Shown here in pieces: positions 42,703-51,552 of a DNA stretch of 64,000 nt; position 1 is the first letter of the stretch, and each line of letters opens with the position of its first letter. The notes beneath the pieces were generated by a model that saw only the letters and a list, made by a program, of their open reading frames with translations, made no database searches and was not told where the DNA came from. Both the position numbers and the translations under genes were made by a program. Source of the DNA: Bacillota bacterium (GTDB lineage Bacteria > Bacillota > UBA4882 > UBA8346); contig JAEYGI010000052.1 of the NCBI GenBank assembly GCA_023402395.1, positions 8,602 to 72,601 of the forward strand, read 5' to 3'.

Positions 42703-43590
42703 CTAACGGAAGCGGCGGTCCCAATGTCCCTTGACTTCGGAAAACAACTCCAAGTAGGACTGATAACGCTCGGAATCGATGGCGCCGGAGTTGGCCGCTT
42801 CCTTGACCCGGCAACCCGGCTCGGAAAGATGCAGGCAGGAAGCAAAGCGGCAGTCAGCGGCGTATTGAGCCAGATCCGGGAACAATCCGGACAATTGTTC
42901 CGGCGCGATAAAGTCCAGGGCGAGTTGGGAAAATCCGGGGGTATCCACCACGTAACTGCCGGATTTGACCTTCAGCAACTGCGCCTCTCTGGTGGTGTGC
43001 TTGCCCCGGCCAATTTTGCCGCTGACTTCTCCCGTCCGCAAGCCGAGGCCGGGAGCGATCATATTTAGCAACGCCGATTTGCCGACTCCGGAAGGTCCGG
43101 CGAACACCGCCACTTTCCCGGATATCGCCGCTAACAGCCGGCGTTTGCCCAGATGCGAGCGGACGCTGGTGCATAAGACGTTATACCCGTATTTAAGATA
43201 TTTATTCGCCACTTTATCTGCTTTTCCTTTTCCGACGAGATCGGTTTTGTTAAAAACCAGCAGATACGGGATTCCACTTGCTTCGGCCAGGATCAGGAAT
43301 TTGTCGATCAGGGCCGGGACCGGGTCCGGGTTTTGATGCGCGAAAACCAGCACTAACAACTCAACGTTAGCGACATAAGGACGGGTCAGGATCGTCTGCC
43401 GCGGCCGGATCCCGGTGATCACTCCTTTTTCGTTTTCAATCTCGAAATCGACCAGATCGCCGACGAGAATCCCCTCGGATTTCAGCTTTAACCGGCCCCG
43501 GATCGCGCACTCGACGACCGGCCCCGCTTCTGGCAGCGGCTCCACAAAATAAAACCCGCCGATGATCCTGACTACCCTTCCGGCTGACAA
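42703..43590 (-). CDS. rsgA: Ribosome small-subunit-dependent GTPase A
   Basis: 295 residues from a TTG with AAGGAGG seven bases upstream. It is a late 30S assembly factor: an N-terminal OB domain, circularly permuted GTPase motifs (G4 NKTD, G1 GPSGVGKS, G3 DTPG) and a zinc knuckle near CRFASCLHLSEPGC. The prkC stop lies 24 bases upstream. Confidence 0.97.
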   Translation of the reverse strand: MSAGRVVRIIGGFYFVEPLPEAGPVVECAIRGRLKLKSEGILVGDLVDFEIENEKGVITGIRPRQTILTRPYVANVELLVLVFAHQNPDPVPALIDKFLILAEASGIPYLLVFNKTDLVGKGKADKVANKYLKYGYNVLCTSVRSHLGKRRLLAAISGKVAVFAGPSGVGKSALLNMIAPGLGLRTGEVSGKIGRGKHTTREAQLLKVKSGSYVVDTPGFSQLALDFIAPEQLSGLFPDLAQYAADCRFASCLHLSEPGCRVKEAANSGAIDSERYQSYLELFSEVKGHWDRRFR

Positions 43591-43614
43591 ACTCGGGCCT
43601 CCTTGAACTCCTGC

Positions 43615-45270
43615 CTAATCCGCATTATTATAACTGGCGGTCGGCCCGGAACTGATGATGAAGTTCATGGCCGTCCCCATCGGCACCCGTTCGTAGGGAA
43701 CCGGTTTCTGGTCGATAATGACCCCTTCCGGATATATGTTGCTCGGGGTCTGAGTAGCCTGGTTATAAATCAGCCCCAGGGTTCCCAGTTCGGCCCGGAC
43801 TTCCGACAGCGGCCGGTTGATAAAATTGGGAACTTGCACCAGCGTCGCGGAGACGATGTTGAGAGTAATTGATACGCTGGCGCTCTGTTCGATTTGAGTG
43901 TTTTCGGCGGGCAACTGCTTAATGACAGTTCCCTGGGGAGCGTCCGGATCCGATTCGGAAAGGATCTCGCCCAGCCTCAGTCCGGCTTCCTCCAAGGCCA
44001 GCTCCGCCTCGAGCTGGGTCTTGCCCATCAGGCCCGGCACGCGGACCAATTGCGGCCCCCGGCTCAAAACCACCTCAACCTCGGTATCGGTCCGTTTTTG
44101 CTGGCCAGCCGGAGGTTTTTGGGAGATGACGAATCCATTCGGATAATCGGAATTAAAGAGCCGGTTAATCACTTTGATCCGCAAATTGCGCTCCCTGAGC
44201 AGTTCCCGGGCTTCGTTAAACTCTTTCCCAACCAGGCTGGGAACCCGGACTTCGGGACGGGGCGGCGTAAAGACGCCGTTAAGAAACAAGTATGTCAAAA
44301 TAAAGACAAACAAAATACTGCCGCCGAACCCCGCCAGAACCCAAGGCAACCAATGCCGCTTCTGATTGGCACCGGCCGGCTCCTGATCGCGCACTCCGGC
44401 CCAGATTTCGGTCGGCATCTCGGTAACATCGGGAAGCTCGGACTCCCGGCTTCGCCGCGCCTGAACCAGTGCGATCTCTTTCAGCATGGCCAGCGCGGTG
44501 GGAAAGCGTTGGGCCGGGTCGACAGCCATCGCTTTTTCGATGATCGATTCCACCGATTGGCTGATCTCCGGCCGGAGTTCTCCGGCGGGAACCGCATTCC
44601 CCTGTAAGTGACGGAGGGCGATGGCGATCGAGGTATCGCCGGTATAGGGCACCTCTCCGGTAAGCAATTCGTATAGCACGCACCCCAGCGAGTACAGGTC
44701 GGACTGGGGGCCGACCACTCCGCCGCGGATCTGTTCCGGGGACGAGTAATGGACCGATCCGACCACCATCCCGGTCTGGGTGAACGATCCGGCGCTGATG
44801 GCCCGGGCGATTCCAAAATCGGTCACTTTAATCTGCCCGTCGGGGGTTACTAGGATATTATGGGGTTTAATGTCGCGGTGAATAATATTCCGTTGATGGG
44901 CATGATGCAGGGCGGCGGCAATCTGGCGGGTGATCTCCAAGGCGCGGTCGATCGCCAGCGGCGCCTCCCGTTTGATGATGCTCTTCAGGGTCTCGCCCGG
45001 AATAAATTCCATCACGATGTAGTCCATCCCGTCCTCTTGCCCGACGTCGTAGATGTTGACCACGTTCGGATGGGAAAGGCTGGCCGCGGCCCGTGCCTCG
45101 CGCCGGAACCGTTCCACGAATTCGGCGTCATTGGCGAATTGCGGCCGTAATATCTTAACTGCGACAGTCCGGCAGAGCAAGGAACATTCCGCTTTATACA
45201 CCAGCGCCATGCCGCCTTCTCCGATCAGTTCCATCAAACGGTAGCGGTTGCCGAAAATTTTGCCGATCAC
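43615..45270 (-). CDS. prkC: PASTA-domain serine/threonine protein kinase
   Basis: 551 residues from GTG 45270 with AGGTGGG upstream. Kinase domain 1-265: glycine loop IGEGGMALVYKA, VAVKIL, catalytic HRDIKPHNIL, DFGIARA. One transmembrane helix (about 315-337, WVLAGFGGSILFVFILTYLF) places three PASTA repeats outside (PSLVGKEFNEA, PGLMGKTQLEA, PNFINRPLSEV). Such kinases sense muropeptides or lipid II and control growth, spore germination and wall synthesis. The partner phosphatase lies immediately upstream, and an FHA reader and an IreB substrate are in the same block. Confidence 0.97.
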   Translation of the reverse strand: MIGKIFGNRYRLMELIGEGGMALVYKAECSLLCRTVAVKILRPQFANDAEFVERFRREARAAASLSHPNVVNIYDVGQEDGMDYIVMEFIPGETLKSIIKREAPLAIDRALEITRQIAAALHHAHQRNIIHRDIKPHNILVTPDGQIKVTDFGIARAISAGSFTQTGMVVGSVHYSSPEQIRGGVVGPQSDLYSLGCVLYELLTGEVPYTGDTSIAIALRHLQGNAVPAGELRPEISQSVESIIEKAMAVDPAQRFPTALAMLKEIALVQARRSRESELPDVTEMPTEIWAGVRDQEPAGANQKRHWLPWVLAGFGGSILFVFILTYLFLNGVFTPPRPEVRVPSLVGKEFNEARELLRERNLRIKVINRLFNSDYPNGFVISQKPPAGQQKRTDTEVEVVLSRGPQLVRVPGLMGKTQLEAELALEEAGLRLGEILSESDPDAPQGTVIKQLPAENTQIEQSASVSITLNIVSATLVQVPNFINRPLSEVRAELGTLGLIYNQATQTPSNIYPEGVIIDQKPVPYERVPMGTAMNFIISSGPTASYNNAD

Positions 45271-45376
45271 TGTCCCACCTCGATTCGAATCTGAGATTCC
45301 ATGCGAAGACGACTTTAAATTCTGCGGGCAGGAGCGTTATTCCTTCCCCCCGTTGCCGCAGGGTCACCCAATAATG

Positions 45377-46069
45377 TTATATTTCGATTACAATTACGGT
45401 GATATTGTCGGCGCCGCCCGAGTCATTGGCGGCTTGAACCAGGTTGGCGGCGATTTGCTGGGGTGGAGCCTCCTCCGACAACAATTGGAGGATCATGTTC
45501 TCCTTTAATCCGCCGCTCAGCCCGTCGGAGCATAATAAAAATTTCTCTCCGGCCCGCACCGGAACCGAACAGACTTCCACCTCCGGCAACCCTTGGGTGC
45601 CGAGCGCCCGGGTCAGAATATTCCGCTGCGGATGAATTTGGGCTTCTTCCGCCGAGAGTCCGCCGTTTTTGACCAATTCGGCCACCAACGAGTGATCGTC
45701 GGTAAGTTGGGTCAGCTCCCCCCGGGACCACAGATAAATCCGGCTGTCCCCGACATGCGTAAAGTAAGCCAGGCAACCGTCAAGCGCCAGCACGGCAACG
45801 GTGGTCCCCATTCCCTCGCACTCGGGGCGGCGGGCGGTTTCGTCGAGAATAATCCGGTTGGCCCGGGATACCGCTTCCTTGAGCGCTCCGGCGATATCCG
45901 GCTCCATAGCGGCGCTTAAGATCGTTTCCACCGCGAGTGCGCTCGCCACTTCCCCGGCTTGATGGCCGCCCATCCCATCGGCGACCACGAACAGGTTGCC
46001 GCGGTAGCCGTAGCAATCCTCGTTTTGCTCCCGTACTTTGCCCGGATCGGTTTTTGAACCAATTTTCAT
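45377..46069 (-). CDS. prpC: PP2C-type protein phosphatase paired with PrkC
   Basis: 230 residues from ATG 46069 (GAGGT seven bases upstream); a GTG 12 codons earlier lacks a ribosome site. PP2C metal-binding motifs: KVREQNEDCYG, VADGMGGHQAGEVAS, FTHVGDSRIYLW, LCSDGLSGG and GGADNITVIVIEI. It reverses PrkC phosphorylation. The gap of 106 bases to prkC is longer than in many Bacillota, where the two genes overlap. Confidence 0.96.
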   Translation of the reverse strand: MKIGSKTDPGKVREQNEDCYGYRGNLFVVADGMGGHQAGEVASALAVETILSAAMEPDIAGALKEAVSRANRIILDETARRPECEGMGTTVAVLALDGCLAYFTHVGDSRIYLWSRGELTQLTDDHSLVAELVKNGGLSAEEAQIHPQRNILTRALGTQGLPEVEVCSVPVRAGEKFLLCSDGLSGGLKENMILQLLSEEAPPQQIAANLVQAANDSGGADNITVIVIEI

Positions 46070-46113
46070 CGTTTTTACCTCGAAACTAGCGATCGGATCA
46101 GGCACGCGCCGGC

Positions 46114-46629
46114 TTATTCCCGGCCAACCTCAATGACGGTCTGACCCAATTTGATTGTATCTCCCGGCTCCAGCCTTTTGCGGGAGGCCAGGGGCTGTCC
46201 GTTGAGAAAAGTGCCGTTGGTGCTGTTTAAATCCTCCAAATACAACTGGGCTCCCTTGCGTCGGATCACGGCGTGAAATCGGGAGACTTTCGGATCCCGC
46301 AGTTGGATATGGTTTTCCGGCTGGCGACCCAAGCGGATCTCATCGGTCACTCCCACAAACTGGCGGCCCCGGTCAACTCCCGAGCTGACGGTGAAGATCC
46401 AATGGTCCAAAGCAGCCCGATCCCGCTGCCGCCGAATTTTGGTCACCTCGGTCGCTTGAGTCATGCCGGAGGCGTCCGATTGCACCGAGCGAATCGCCGA
46501 ACGCCGGCAGGTTCGTTCTTCTGTGCCGTTGCCCGGCGAATCCTCGTTCTCACTCCGGGGATCCGCGGCATCGGGCCCGGTTTTCGGTTTCAAACTTGAA
46601 ATCTTATGAAACAGGCGCCGAATGTTCAT
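46114..46629 (-). CDS. FHA-domain protein
   Basis: 171 residues. The first 80 residues are hydrophilic and probably disordered. The C-terminal 90 form a forkhead-associated domain: EIRLGRQPENHIQL, KVSRFHAVIRRKGAQLYLEDLNSTNGTFLNG, LKLGQTVIEV with the invariant Gly-Arg, Ser-x-x-His and Asn-Gly-Thr. FHA domains bind phosphothreonine, so this is a likely reader of PrkC phosphorylation. Its start overlaps the end of rlmN by 26 bases and prpC starts 44 bases after its stop. The ribosome site is weak, which suggests coupling to rlmN. Confidence 0.9.
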   Translation of the reverse strand: MNIRRLFHKISSLKPKTGPDAADPRSENEDSPGNGTEERTCRRSAIRSVQSDASGMTQATEVTKIRRQRDRAALDHWIFTVSSGVDRGRQFVGVTDEIRLGRQPENHIQLRDPKVSRFHAVIRRKGAQLYLEDLNSTNGTFLNGQPLASRKRLEPGDTIKLGQTVIEVGRE

Positions 46630-47662
46630 CTGTCAACCTTTTCCCTCGCAATTGGCCGCAAGCGGCCGTCAACTCCAAACCACGCTCGCGCCTGACCGTT
46701 ACTTCAATCCCTTCGTCCCGCAATCCCCGCTCAAAATGGCGGATCCGTTCCGGCGCCGAGCGCTGGTACGGTGAGCCGGGAACCGCATTAAACGGGATGA
46801 GGTTTACGTGACAGAGCATCCCTTTCAAAGCGGCGGCCAGTTGCCGCAGATCGGCCTCCCGGTCGTTAACCCCGGCCATCATCGTGTATTCGAAGGTTAC
46901 CCGGCGTCCGGTCACTCCGACATAGTACCGGCATGCATCCAGCACCGCCCGGACCGGATAGTTGCGATTGATCGGCATTAACTCATCACGCAGCCGATCA
47001 TCGGCGGCATGCAGCGAGACCGCCAGATTAAGCTGAAGGTTCTCTCCGGCCAGGCGCTTGATGCCTGGCACCAGCCCGCAAGTGGAAATCGTGATATGCC
47101 GCGCGCCGATCCCCATTCCTTCCGGATCGTTGATGATCCGGATTGCTTTCAGCAATTGATCGTAATTGGCCAGCGGTTCGCCTTGTCCCATGGCGACGAG
47201 GCTATTGATTCGTACTTTGGCGTCCCTGCCGATTGACAGGGGCTGATCGACGATCTCCCCGGCGGTCAGGTTCCGGACCAGTCCCAATTGGCCGGTGGCG
47301 CAAAAACGGCAACCCATGCCGCAGCCGACTTGGGTTGAGAAACAAACGGTATGGCGTTCCCCTTCCGGAATGTAAACGCTTTCCACGCAATCCCCGTCCG
47401 CCAGGCCGAAAAGGAACTTGGCGGTTCCATCCGGATCCCGTTCTTTGGCCAACAGCTTCAAACAACCCAGCTCTACATTTTGGGCTTTGAAGGTCTCCCG
47501 CAACTCCCGGGGCAGCACCGTCAGCTCATCCCAGTCGCAGGCCCCTTTTTGGTACAGCCACTGATAAATCTGACTCCCCCGGAACCTCGGTAGATTATAT
47601 GTTGATAGCCATGATTGTAATTCACTGATTTCCAATCCCTTAATATTCAAACAGCTTCCCAA
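46604..47662 (-). CDS. rlmN: 23S rRNA adenine-2503 / tRNA C2 methyltransferase
   Basis: 352 residues. A radical-SAM enzyme with the cluster motif CGMGCRFCATG and the second methyl-carrying Cys near the C-terminus in TAACGQL. Other landmarks: PRFRGSQIYQW, ESVYIPEGERHTVCFSTQVGC, GQGEPLANYD, TISTCGLVPGI, VSLHAADDRLRDELMPINR, YTMMAGVNDREADL. It methylates A2503 of 23S rRNA. The start is uncertain: the TTG at 47662 lies only two bases after AAAGGAG, while a TTG at 47650 is 14 bases away. Confidence 0.96.
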   Translation of the reverse strand: MGSCLNIKGLEISELQSWLSTYNLPRFRGSQIYQWLYQKGACDWDELTVLPRELRETFKAQNVELGCLKLLAKERDPDGTAKFLFGLADGDCVESVYIPEGERHTVCFSTQVGCGMGCRFCATGQLGLVRNLTAGEIVDQPLSIGRDAKVRINSLVAMGQGEPLANYDQLLKAIRIINDPEGMGIGARHITISTCGLVPGIKRLAGENLQLNLAVSLHAADDRLRDELMPINRNYPVRAVLDACRYYVGVTGRRVTFEYTMMAGVNDREADLRQLAAALKGMLCHVNLIPFNAVPGSPYQRSAPERIRHFERGLRDEGIEVTVRRERGLELTAACGQLRGKRLTDEHSAPVS

Positions 47663-47703
47663 GGCTCCTTTGTGACGTTATTTGGATTATTTTGCCCTGC
47701 TCC

Positions 47704-47732
47704 CAAAAAGAAATCCCCCTTCCAGAGGGATT
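47704..47732 (-). terminator. Intrinsic terminator after spo0A
   Basis: AATCCC pairs with GGGATT around a CCTTCCAGA-type loop, followed on the minus strand by TCTTTTTG. It separates spo0A from rlmN. Confidence 0.75.
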
Positions 47733-47749
47733 GTGACAGGGAGATCAGT

Positions 47750-48550
47750 TCAGACAATCTTTGATTCCAATCTCAATCGATCCGCGATTTTGGCCACGAA
47801 TGAGGCTGTGGTGGGAAAGCGTCCCCGCTTGTTGTCGAATCCGAAAAACTTCTCCATGTACTCCGAGTTGCCCCGTTCCCAGCCGATTTCAATGGTATGG
47901 CGGATAGCGGATTCGACACCGCTGGGAGTGGAACGGTATTTATCGGCGATGCGTGGGTAGAGATTCTTCGTAATGTTGCCCAGTACCTCAACTTCCTTGG
48001 TGGCGATGATGATCGCATCCCTCAGGTAGGCATAGCCCCGGAAATGAGCCGGAATCCCCATTTCGTGAAAGAGTTTGCTCACCTCAAGCTCCAGTTCGCT
48101 TTCGGTCTTTTCCCGCTTCACGCCTGTGGTTAAAACCGGCCGTTCCAACGAAGACTTGATTGTTTTGCCCGACACCGGTTCTCCGGAGGTGAACTGCCGG
48201 ATCCGTTCAAACAATGTCGGGGCATCAAAAGGCTTCACCATATAATACGTGGCGCCCAGCGAGATCAACCGTTGGATCATGGATTCCTGTTCAAAGGCTG
48301 TCAAAACGATCACAATCGGGCGTTCCGGCATATTGCCCAAACGCTCCAATACCCCGATGCCGTCAAGATAAGGCATGGTGATATCCAGAATCAGCACATC
48401 CGGTTTGAGCTTTTCGATCAGTTGCAACGCTTCGATTCCGTCATAGGCAACCGCCGTGAGTTCCATATCTTCCTGGAGGTCAATCAGATCGGTCAATGTC
48501 GTGCAGAGTTCCCGATTGTTATCGGCAACCACAATCCTGATTTTTGACAT
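47750..48550 (-). CDS. spo0A: Stage 0 sporulation protein A
   Basis: 266 residues, the normal length. The receiver domain (1-120) has VADNN, D55-type acceptor in VLILDITMPYLDG and K in YMVKPFD. The C-terminal effector domain has the Spo0A-specific recognition helix region: VSKLFHEMGIPAHFRGYAYLRDAI, ITKNLYPRIADKYRSTPSGVESAIRHTIEIGWERGN. It is the master switch for sporulation. The acidic pocket reads VADNNRE rather than the more usual ...DD/DN pair, which is normal for Spo0A. Ribosome site AAGGAGGGGG. The promoter carries sigma-H and 0A elements, so it should be self-reinforcing. Confidence 0.97.
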   Translation of the reverse strand: MSKIRIVVADNNRELCTTLTDLIDLQEDMELTAVAYDGIEALQLIEKLKPDVLILDITMPYLDGIGVLERLGNMPERPIVIVLTAFEQESMIQRLISLGATYYMVKPFDAPTLFERIRQFTSGEPVSGKTIKSSLERPVLTTGVKREKTESELELEVSKLFHEMGIPAHFRGYAYLRDAIIIATKEVEVLGNITKNLYPRIADKYRSTPSGVESAIRHTIEIGWERGNSEYMEKFFGFDNKRGRFPTTASFVAKIADRLRLESKIV

Positions 48551-48588
48551 GCATCCCCCTCCTTAATAACATAATCATTAATTAGTAT

Positions 48589-48617
48589 TTATTCGACAGG
48601 AAGGGGCCAAATCCTTT
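48589..48617 (-). promoter_or_regulatory. Sigma-H-type promoter with overlapping 0A box for spo0A
   Basis: AAAGGATTT (48617-48609), 11 bases, GTCGAATAA (48597-48589) fits the sigma-H consensus RNAGGAWWW-N11/12-RNNGAATWW. TGTCGAA (48598-48592), the Spo0A binding heptamer, overlaps the -10 element. B. subtilis spo0A has the same kind of control at its Ps promoter. Confidence 0.75.
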
Positions 48618-48643
48618 TTATGCTCCGACAATTGTATTATAAC

Positions 48644-49183
48644 TCAGCCTGCCTGACGGTCGCGGTGGTTCCGGAAAAATCGTTCGGCGTTCAGTTCCAT
48701 CAAAATAATGTCTTTCCACTGATTTTGATGGCGCTGCAAAATTCCGACCGACTTGAACCCGGTCTTCAGATAGCAGCGGATCGCCCGGATATTGAAATCA
48801 TAGACCCGAAGGTAAATACGGCGAAACCGTTTGGTGGTGAACAGATGATCGCAAATCAGGCCAATGGCCTCCCCGCCGTAACCTCTCCCCAAGTATTCCC
48901 GGTTTCCAATCCGGATCCGGAGTTCCGCTTCCCGTAAGCTCCAATTGATATGATCGAGTTCCAGATCGCCAATAACTACGCCGGCCAGCGTTTCGATGAC
49001 AAAAATTTGATAGTTCCGGCCGGGAACATTAGAGCAGTACCATCGTTCTAATTCATGAAGGTCAACCGGAAGATCGCAATCGACAAACGATTGCAACTCC
49101 TGATCCCGGTTCCAGCCGACCATCAGTTCCAAATCGCCAAAGGCCATCGGACGTAATTGAATTCTGCTTCCGGCGAATTCCAC
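48644..49183 (-). CDS. GNAT-family N-acetyltransferase (RimJ/RimL type)
   Basis: 179 residues from a GTG with GAGGAGGGG six bases upstream. The fold is that of RimJ-like acetyltransferases: IQLRPMAFGDLELMVGW, GVVIGDLELDHINW, REAELRIRIGNREYLGRGYGGEAI (the acetyl-CoA loop), LRVYDFNIRAIRCYLKTGF. Substrate unknown. It lies between spoVS and spo0A, so a sporulation link is possible but unproved. Confidence 0.88.
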   Translation of the reverse strand: MEFAGSRIQLRPMAFGDLELMVGWNRDQELQSFVDCDLPVDLHELERWYCSNVPGRNYQIFVIETLAGVVIGDLELDHINWSLREAELRIRIGNREYLGRGYGGEAIGLICDHLFTTKRFRRIYLRVYDFNIRAIRCYLKTGFKSVGILQRHQNQWKDIILMELNAERFFRNHRDRQAG

Positions 49184-49361
49184 CGCGAACCCCTCCTCAA
49201 ATTCTGAATTTGCTTCGATTGAATGCTGCGTTGGTTGTTTGATTGGGATGGGATTTTTCTACGTAAGATTTCGCGATGGGGTTTCAGCTTCCCTCCAAGT
49301 AATTATAGGCATTGTGCCAGTTGGATGGAAGCGGCGGAGGCCGGGCACAACCCGGTGACAT

Positions 49362-49391
49362 AAAAAAGATGAGGGGTCTCCTCATCTTTTT
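49362..49391. terminator. Terminator after spoVS
   Basis: AAAAAGATGAGG / CCTCATCTTTTT, 12-bp stem with a five-base loop and T-runs in both directions, 28 bases past the spoVS stop. Confidence 0.85.
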
Positions 49392-49419
49392 AAACTTAAT
49401 GGCGTTGAACTTAATCGAT

Positions 49420-49680
49420 TTATTTCGGCTCCACGATCAACTTGATGGCCGTTCGCGCCTCCCCATCAATGGTCACTTCAGTGAAGGCCGGGATACATAC
49501 CAGATTGATGCCGCTTGGGGCGACGAATCCTCTGGCGATGGCCACCGCTTTCACCGCCTGGTTGATGGCTCCGGCTCCGATTGCTTGAATCTCGACAATC
49601 CCTTTTTCACGTATGATACCTGATAACGCCCCGGCAACCGCATTTGGACTGGATTTCGCCGATACCTTCAAAACATCCAT
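49420..49680 (-). CDS. spoVS: Stage V sporulation protein S
   Basis: 86 residues from ATG 49680, exactly the length of B. subtilis SpoVS; GGAGGG lies ten bases upstream. The Alba-like pattern MDVLKVSAKSSPNAVAGALSGII, AIGAGAINQAVKAVAIARGF, PAFTEVTIDGEARTAI is highly conserved. SpoVS is needed for spore coat assembly and core dehydration and affects septation. An ATG six codons earlier would put the ribosome site inside the gene. It lies next to ymdB, as in many Bacillota. Confidence 0.96.
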   Translation of the reverse strand: MDVLKVSAKSSPNAVAGALSGIIREKGIVEIQAIGAGAINQAVKAVAIARGFVAPSGINLVCIPAFTEVTIDGEARTAIKLIVEPK

Positions 49681-49975
49681 TTTTTGTTTTCCCTCCATTG
49701 CTTGGTTCTTTGGCTGGATGGTTCAGTGAAAAATAATTTACTGCTACTATTAATATGAATGTTCTTTAAAATGGATATCTCAATTTCGCAAATTTCCCAA
49801 AAGTCTTGAAATAAAAGACAGTCAGTCCCGCGCTCCACAGCCCGAAAGCCCTTCCACGCCTAGCGAGGGATACCCCCGCTGGCATGATCTTCGCCAAAGC
49901 TCATGGGTTGACACTGACCGGAGCAAGGACAAAGTCGCTCTAAGCTTGCGAAGAATCAGTGATGACTGATAGCCG
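49681..49975 (-). other. Gene-free region between ymdB and spoVS, possibly a structured RNA
   Basis: 295 bases. The part at about 49820-49975 is rich in short complementary runs (for example GTCAGTG with CACTGA, CCCGCGC near GCGCGGG, CATGAGC near GATCATG), unlike the AT-rich 49690-49800. There is no frame with a ribosome site. I cannot match it to tmRNA, 6S, SRP or RNase P RNA or to a known riboswitch. Confidence 0.3.
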
Positions 49976-50767
49976 TTATCCAATGGCTTCAAAATCACGG
50001 CGAATCCGTTGAATGGCGGTGGTTTTGCCGAACTCATCGATATCCAGCAACACCGAATTGAGCATCACCGGACCCTCCGCCACTTCAAACCGGACCGGAC
50101 GCTTGGTGCGGAACTTGGTGATCACGATTTCGGGATCGATGCCAAGCACCGAATTGAGTGGGCCGGTCATTCCCACATCCGTAATATACCCGGTCCCTTT
50201 GGGAAGAATTCTCTCGTCGGCCGTAGCGATATGAGTGTGGGTACCAATGACCGCCGTCACTCTGCCGTCCAGATACCAGCCTAGCGCGATCTTTTCCGAG
50301 GTCGCTTCGGCGTGGATATCCACCAGAATGATGTCGGTCCGTTTTTTCAATGACTGAATCACTTCATCGGCGGTTTCAAACGGGCAGCGGGTTGGTTCCA
50401 AAAACACCTGCCCCAGCAAGTTGGTCACTGCGACCAGCACGCCCTTTTCAGTCTCGGCCAGATAAAAACCCTGACCGGGAGTTCCTTTGGGGTAATTAGC
50501 CGGCCGGATGACCCTCGGCTCGTTTTCCAGCACGTTGTAAATATCGCGGTTGTCCCAGGTATGGTTGCCCATGGTAATCACGTCCACTCCGCCGTTCAGC
50601 AGTTCCTGGGTCACCTCCCGGGTAATGCCAAACCCTCCGGCCGCGTTTTCGCCATTGGCGACTATCAGATCCACCCCAGTGGCGTCGATCATCTCCCGCA
50701 AGCCCGAGCGAATGGCTTTTCGCCCCGGGCGCCCGACGATATCTCCTATGAATAACACTCTAAGCAA
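49976..50767 (-). CDS. ymdB: YmdB-family metallophosphoesterase
   Basis: 263 residues from the TTG at 50767, which has GGAGAG six bases upstream; a GTG at 50779 would overlap that site. Dimetal phosphatase motifs: FIGDIVGRPG, ANGENAAGG, MGNHTWDN, DIHAEATSEK, GTHTHIATAD and LGIDPEIVITKF. In B. subtilis YmdB is a 2',3'-cAMP phosphodiesterase that shifts cells between motility and biofilm programmes. It follows rny and an unknown gene and precedes spoVS, a typical Bacillota neighbourhood. Confidence 0.93.
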   Translation of the reverse strand: MLRVLFIGDIVGRPGRKAIRSGLREMIDATGVDLIVANGENAAGGFGITREVTQELLNGGVDVITMGNHTWDNRDIYNVLENEPRVIRPANYPKGTPGQGFYLAETEKGVLVAVTNLLGQVFLEPTRCPFETADEVIQSLKKRTDIILVDIHAEATSEKIALGWYLDGRVTAVIGTHTHIATADERILPKGTGYITDVGMTGPLNSVLGIDPEIVITKFRTKRPVRFEVAEGPVMLNSVLLDIDEFGKTTAIQRIRRDFEAIG

Positions 50768-50950
50768 TTCGCTCTCCACCCATGTATGTGCCGTTTCAAT
50801 TTTGCCGTTATTCCCTTTTTTTATACAAACGGGGGTTACTGGTTCACAGTATCCCCCGTTCTTTAGGATCTCGAAGCAAATGCCGTACGTCCGGTTCCAT
50901 TCCGGCTTGCCCCATTGAATAGCTTCACCGGCGGACGGCCGTGACGGCGA

Positions 50951-51487
50951 TTATTTATGAAGGTTGGCGCGGTTAAAGACAAGAACCCGGCCTTCCTCCC
51001 GAAATCCGATCAACCGTTTCTCCTGGTGCGAGTCTTTCAAATCTTCCAGCATGTGTTCGATCATCTCTTCCTGGAGCAGCACATCTTCCTCCTGAACCGC
51101 CTCATCCTGATCCAGAAGCAAGTTTCCGTCGAAGAACTGATGAACCAGTCCGATGATCAAGCCGATCTCTTCCTGGCTCAAGGAGTCGATATCCCGCAGT
51201 ATCTCCAGAAAGGTCAAATTGTCGCAATTATTGTAAGTGATTTCGGTCTGCCCGTGTTTTCGTCCTTGCAGGTCGGAGATGGCGTTCAAACTCAAGGCCA
51301 GCCGTTCCCGAAAAGCCTCGAACTCTTCCCGGGTTAGCTCTTTGACCAAAACAAACGAAAACTGTAATGTCTTTTGGTCGGGGTCGAAACGGACCGTCCC
51401 GATTTCGGGATAGCGCACCAACAAAAATGCGATGAGACTCATGGAGTTGGAGAAGGACTCGCCTTCTTTCCAGAAGATGCCTTTCAT
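50951..51487 (-). CDS. Conserved-looking hypothetical protein between rny and ymdB
   Basis: 178 residues from ATG 51487, with GGGGGAGG five bases upstream. MKGIFWKEGESFSNSMSLIAFLLVRYPEIGTVRFDPDQKTLQFSFVL suggests a small alpha/beta domain (listed here only in outline: GIFWKEGES, YPEIGTVRFD, LQFSFVL). A Glu-rich helical region follows (DEAVQEEDVLLQEEMIEHMLEDL) and the end is RLIGFREEGRVLVFNRA. It is acidic and probably cytoplasmic. Place in the rny-ymdB unit suggests RNA or developmental control, but I recognise no family. Confidence 0.75.
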   Translation of the reverse strand: MKGIFWKEGESFSNSMSLIAFLLVRYPEIGTVRFDPDQKTLQFSFVLVKELTREEFEAFRERLALSLNAISDLQGRKHGQTEITYNNCDNLTFLEILRDIDSLSQEEIGLIIGLVHQFFDGNLLLDQDEAVQEEDVLLQEEMIEHMLEDLKDSHQEKRLIGFREEGRVLVFNRANLHK

Positions 51488-51552
51488 GTTTCCTCCCCCT
51501 TCCAGACCTTTGTGATTATTATAGAGAGTTGTCATGAAATTGGTGCTAGGCT

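Noticed and set aside
41918..42814. 298-residue form of ribulose-phosphate epimerase
   Set aside because: The first 80 codons have no family similarity and run through intergenic sequence; the normal start is ATG 42574.
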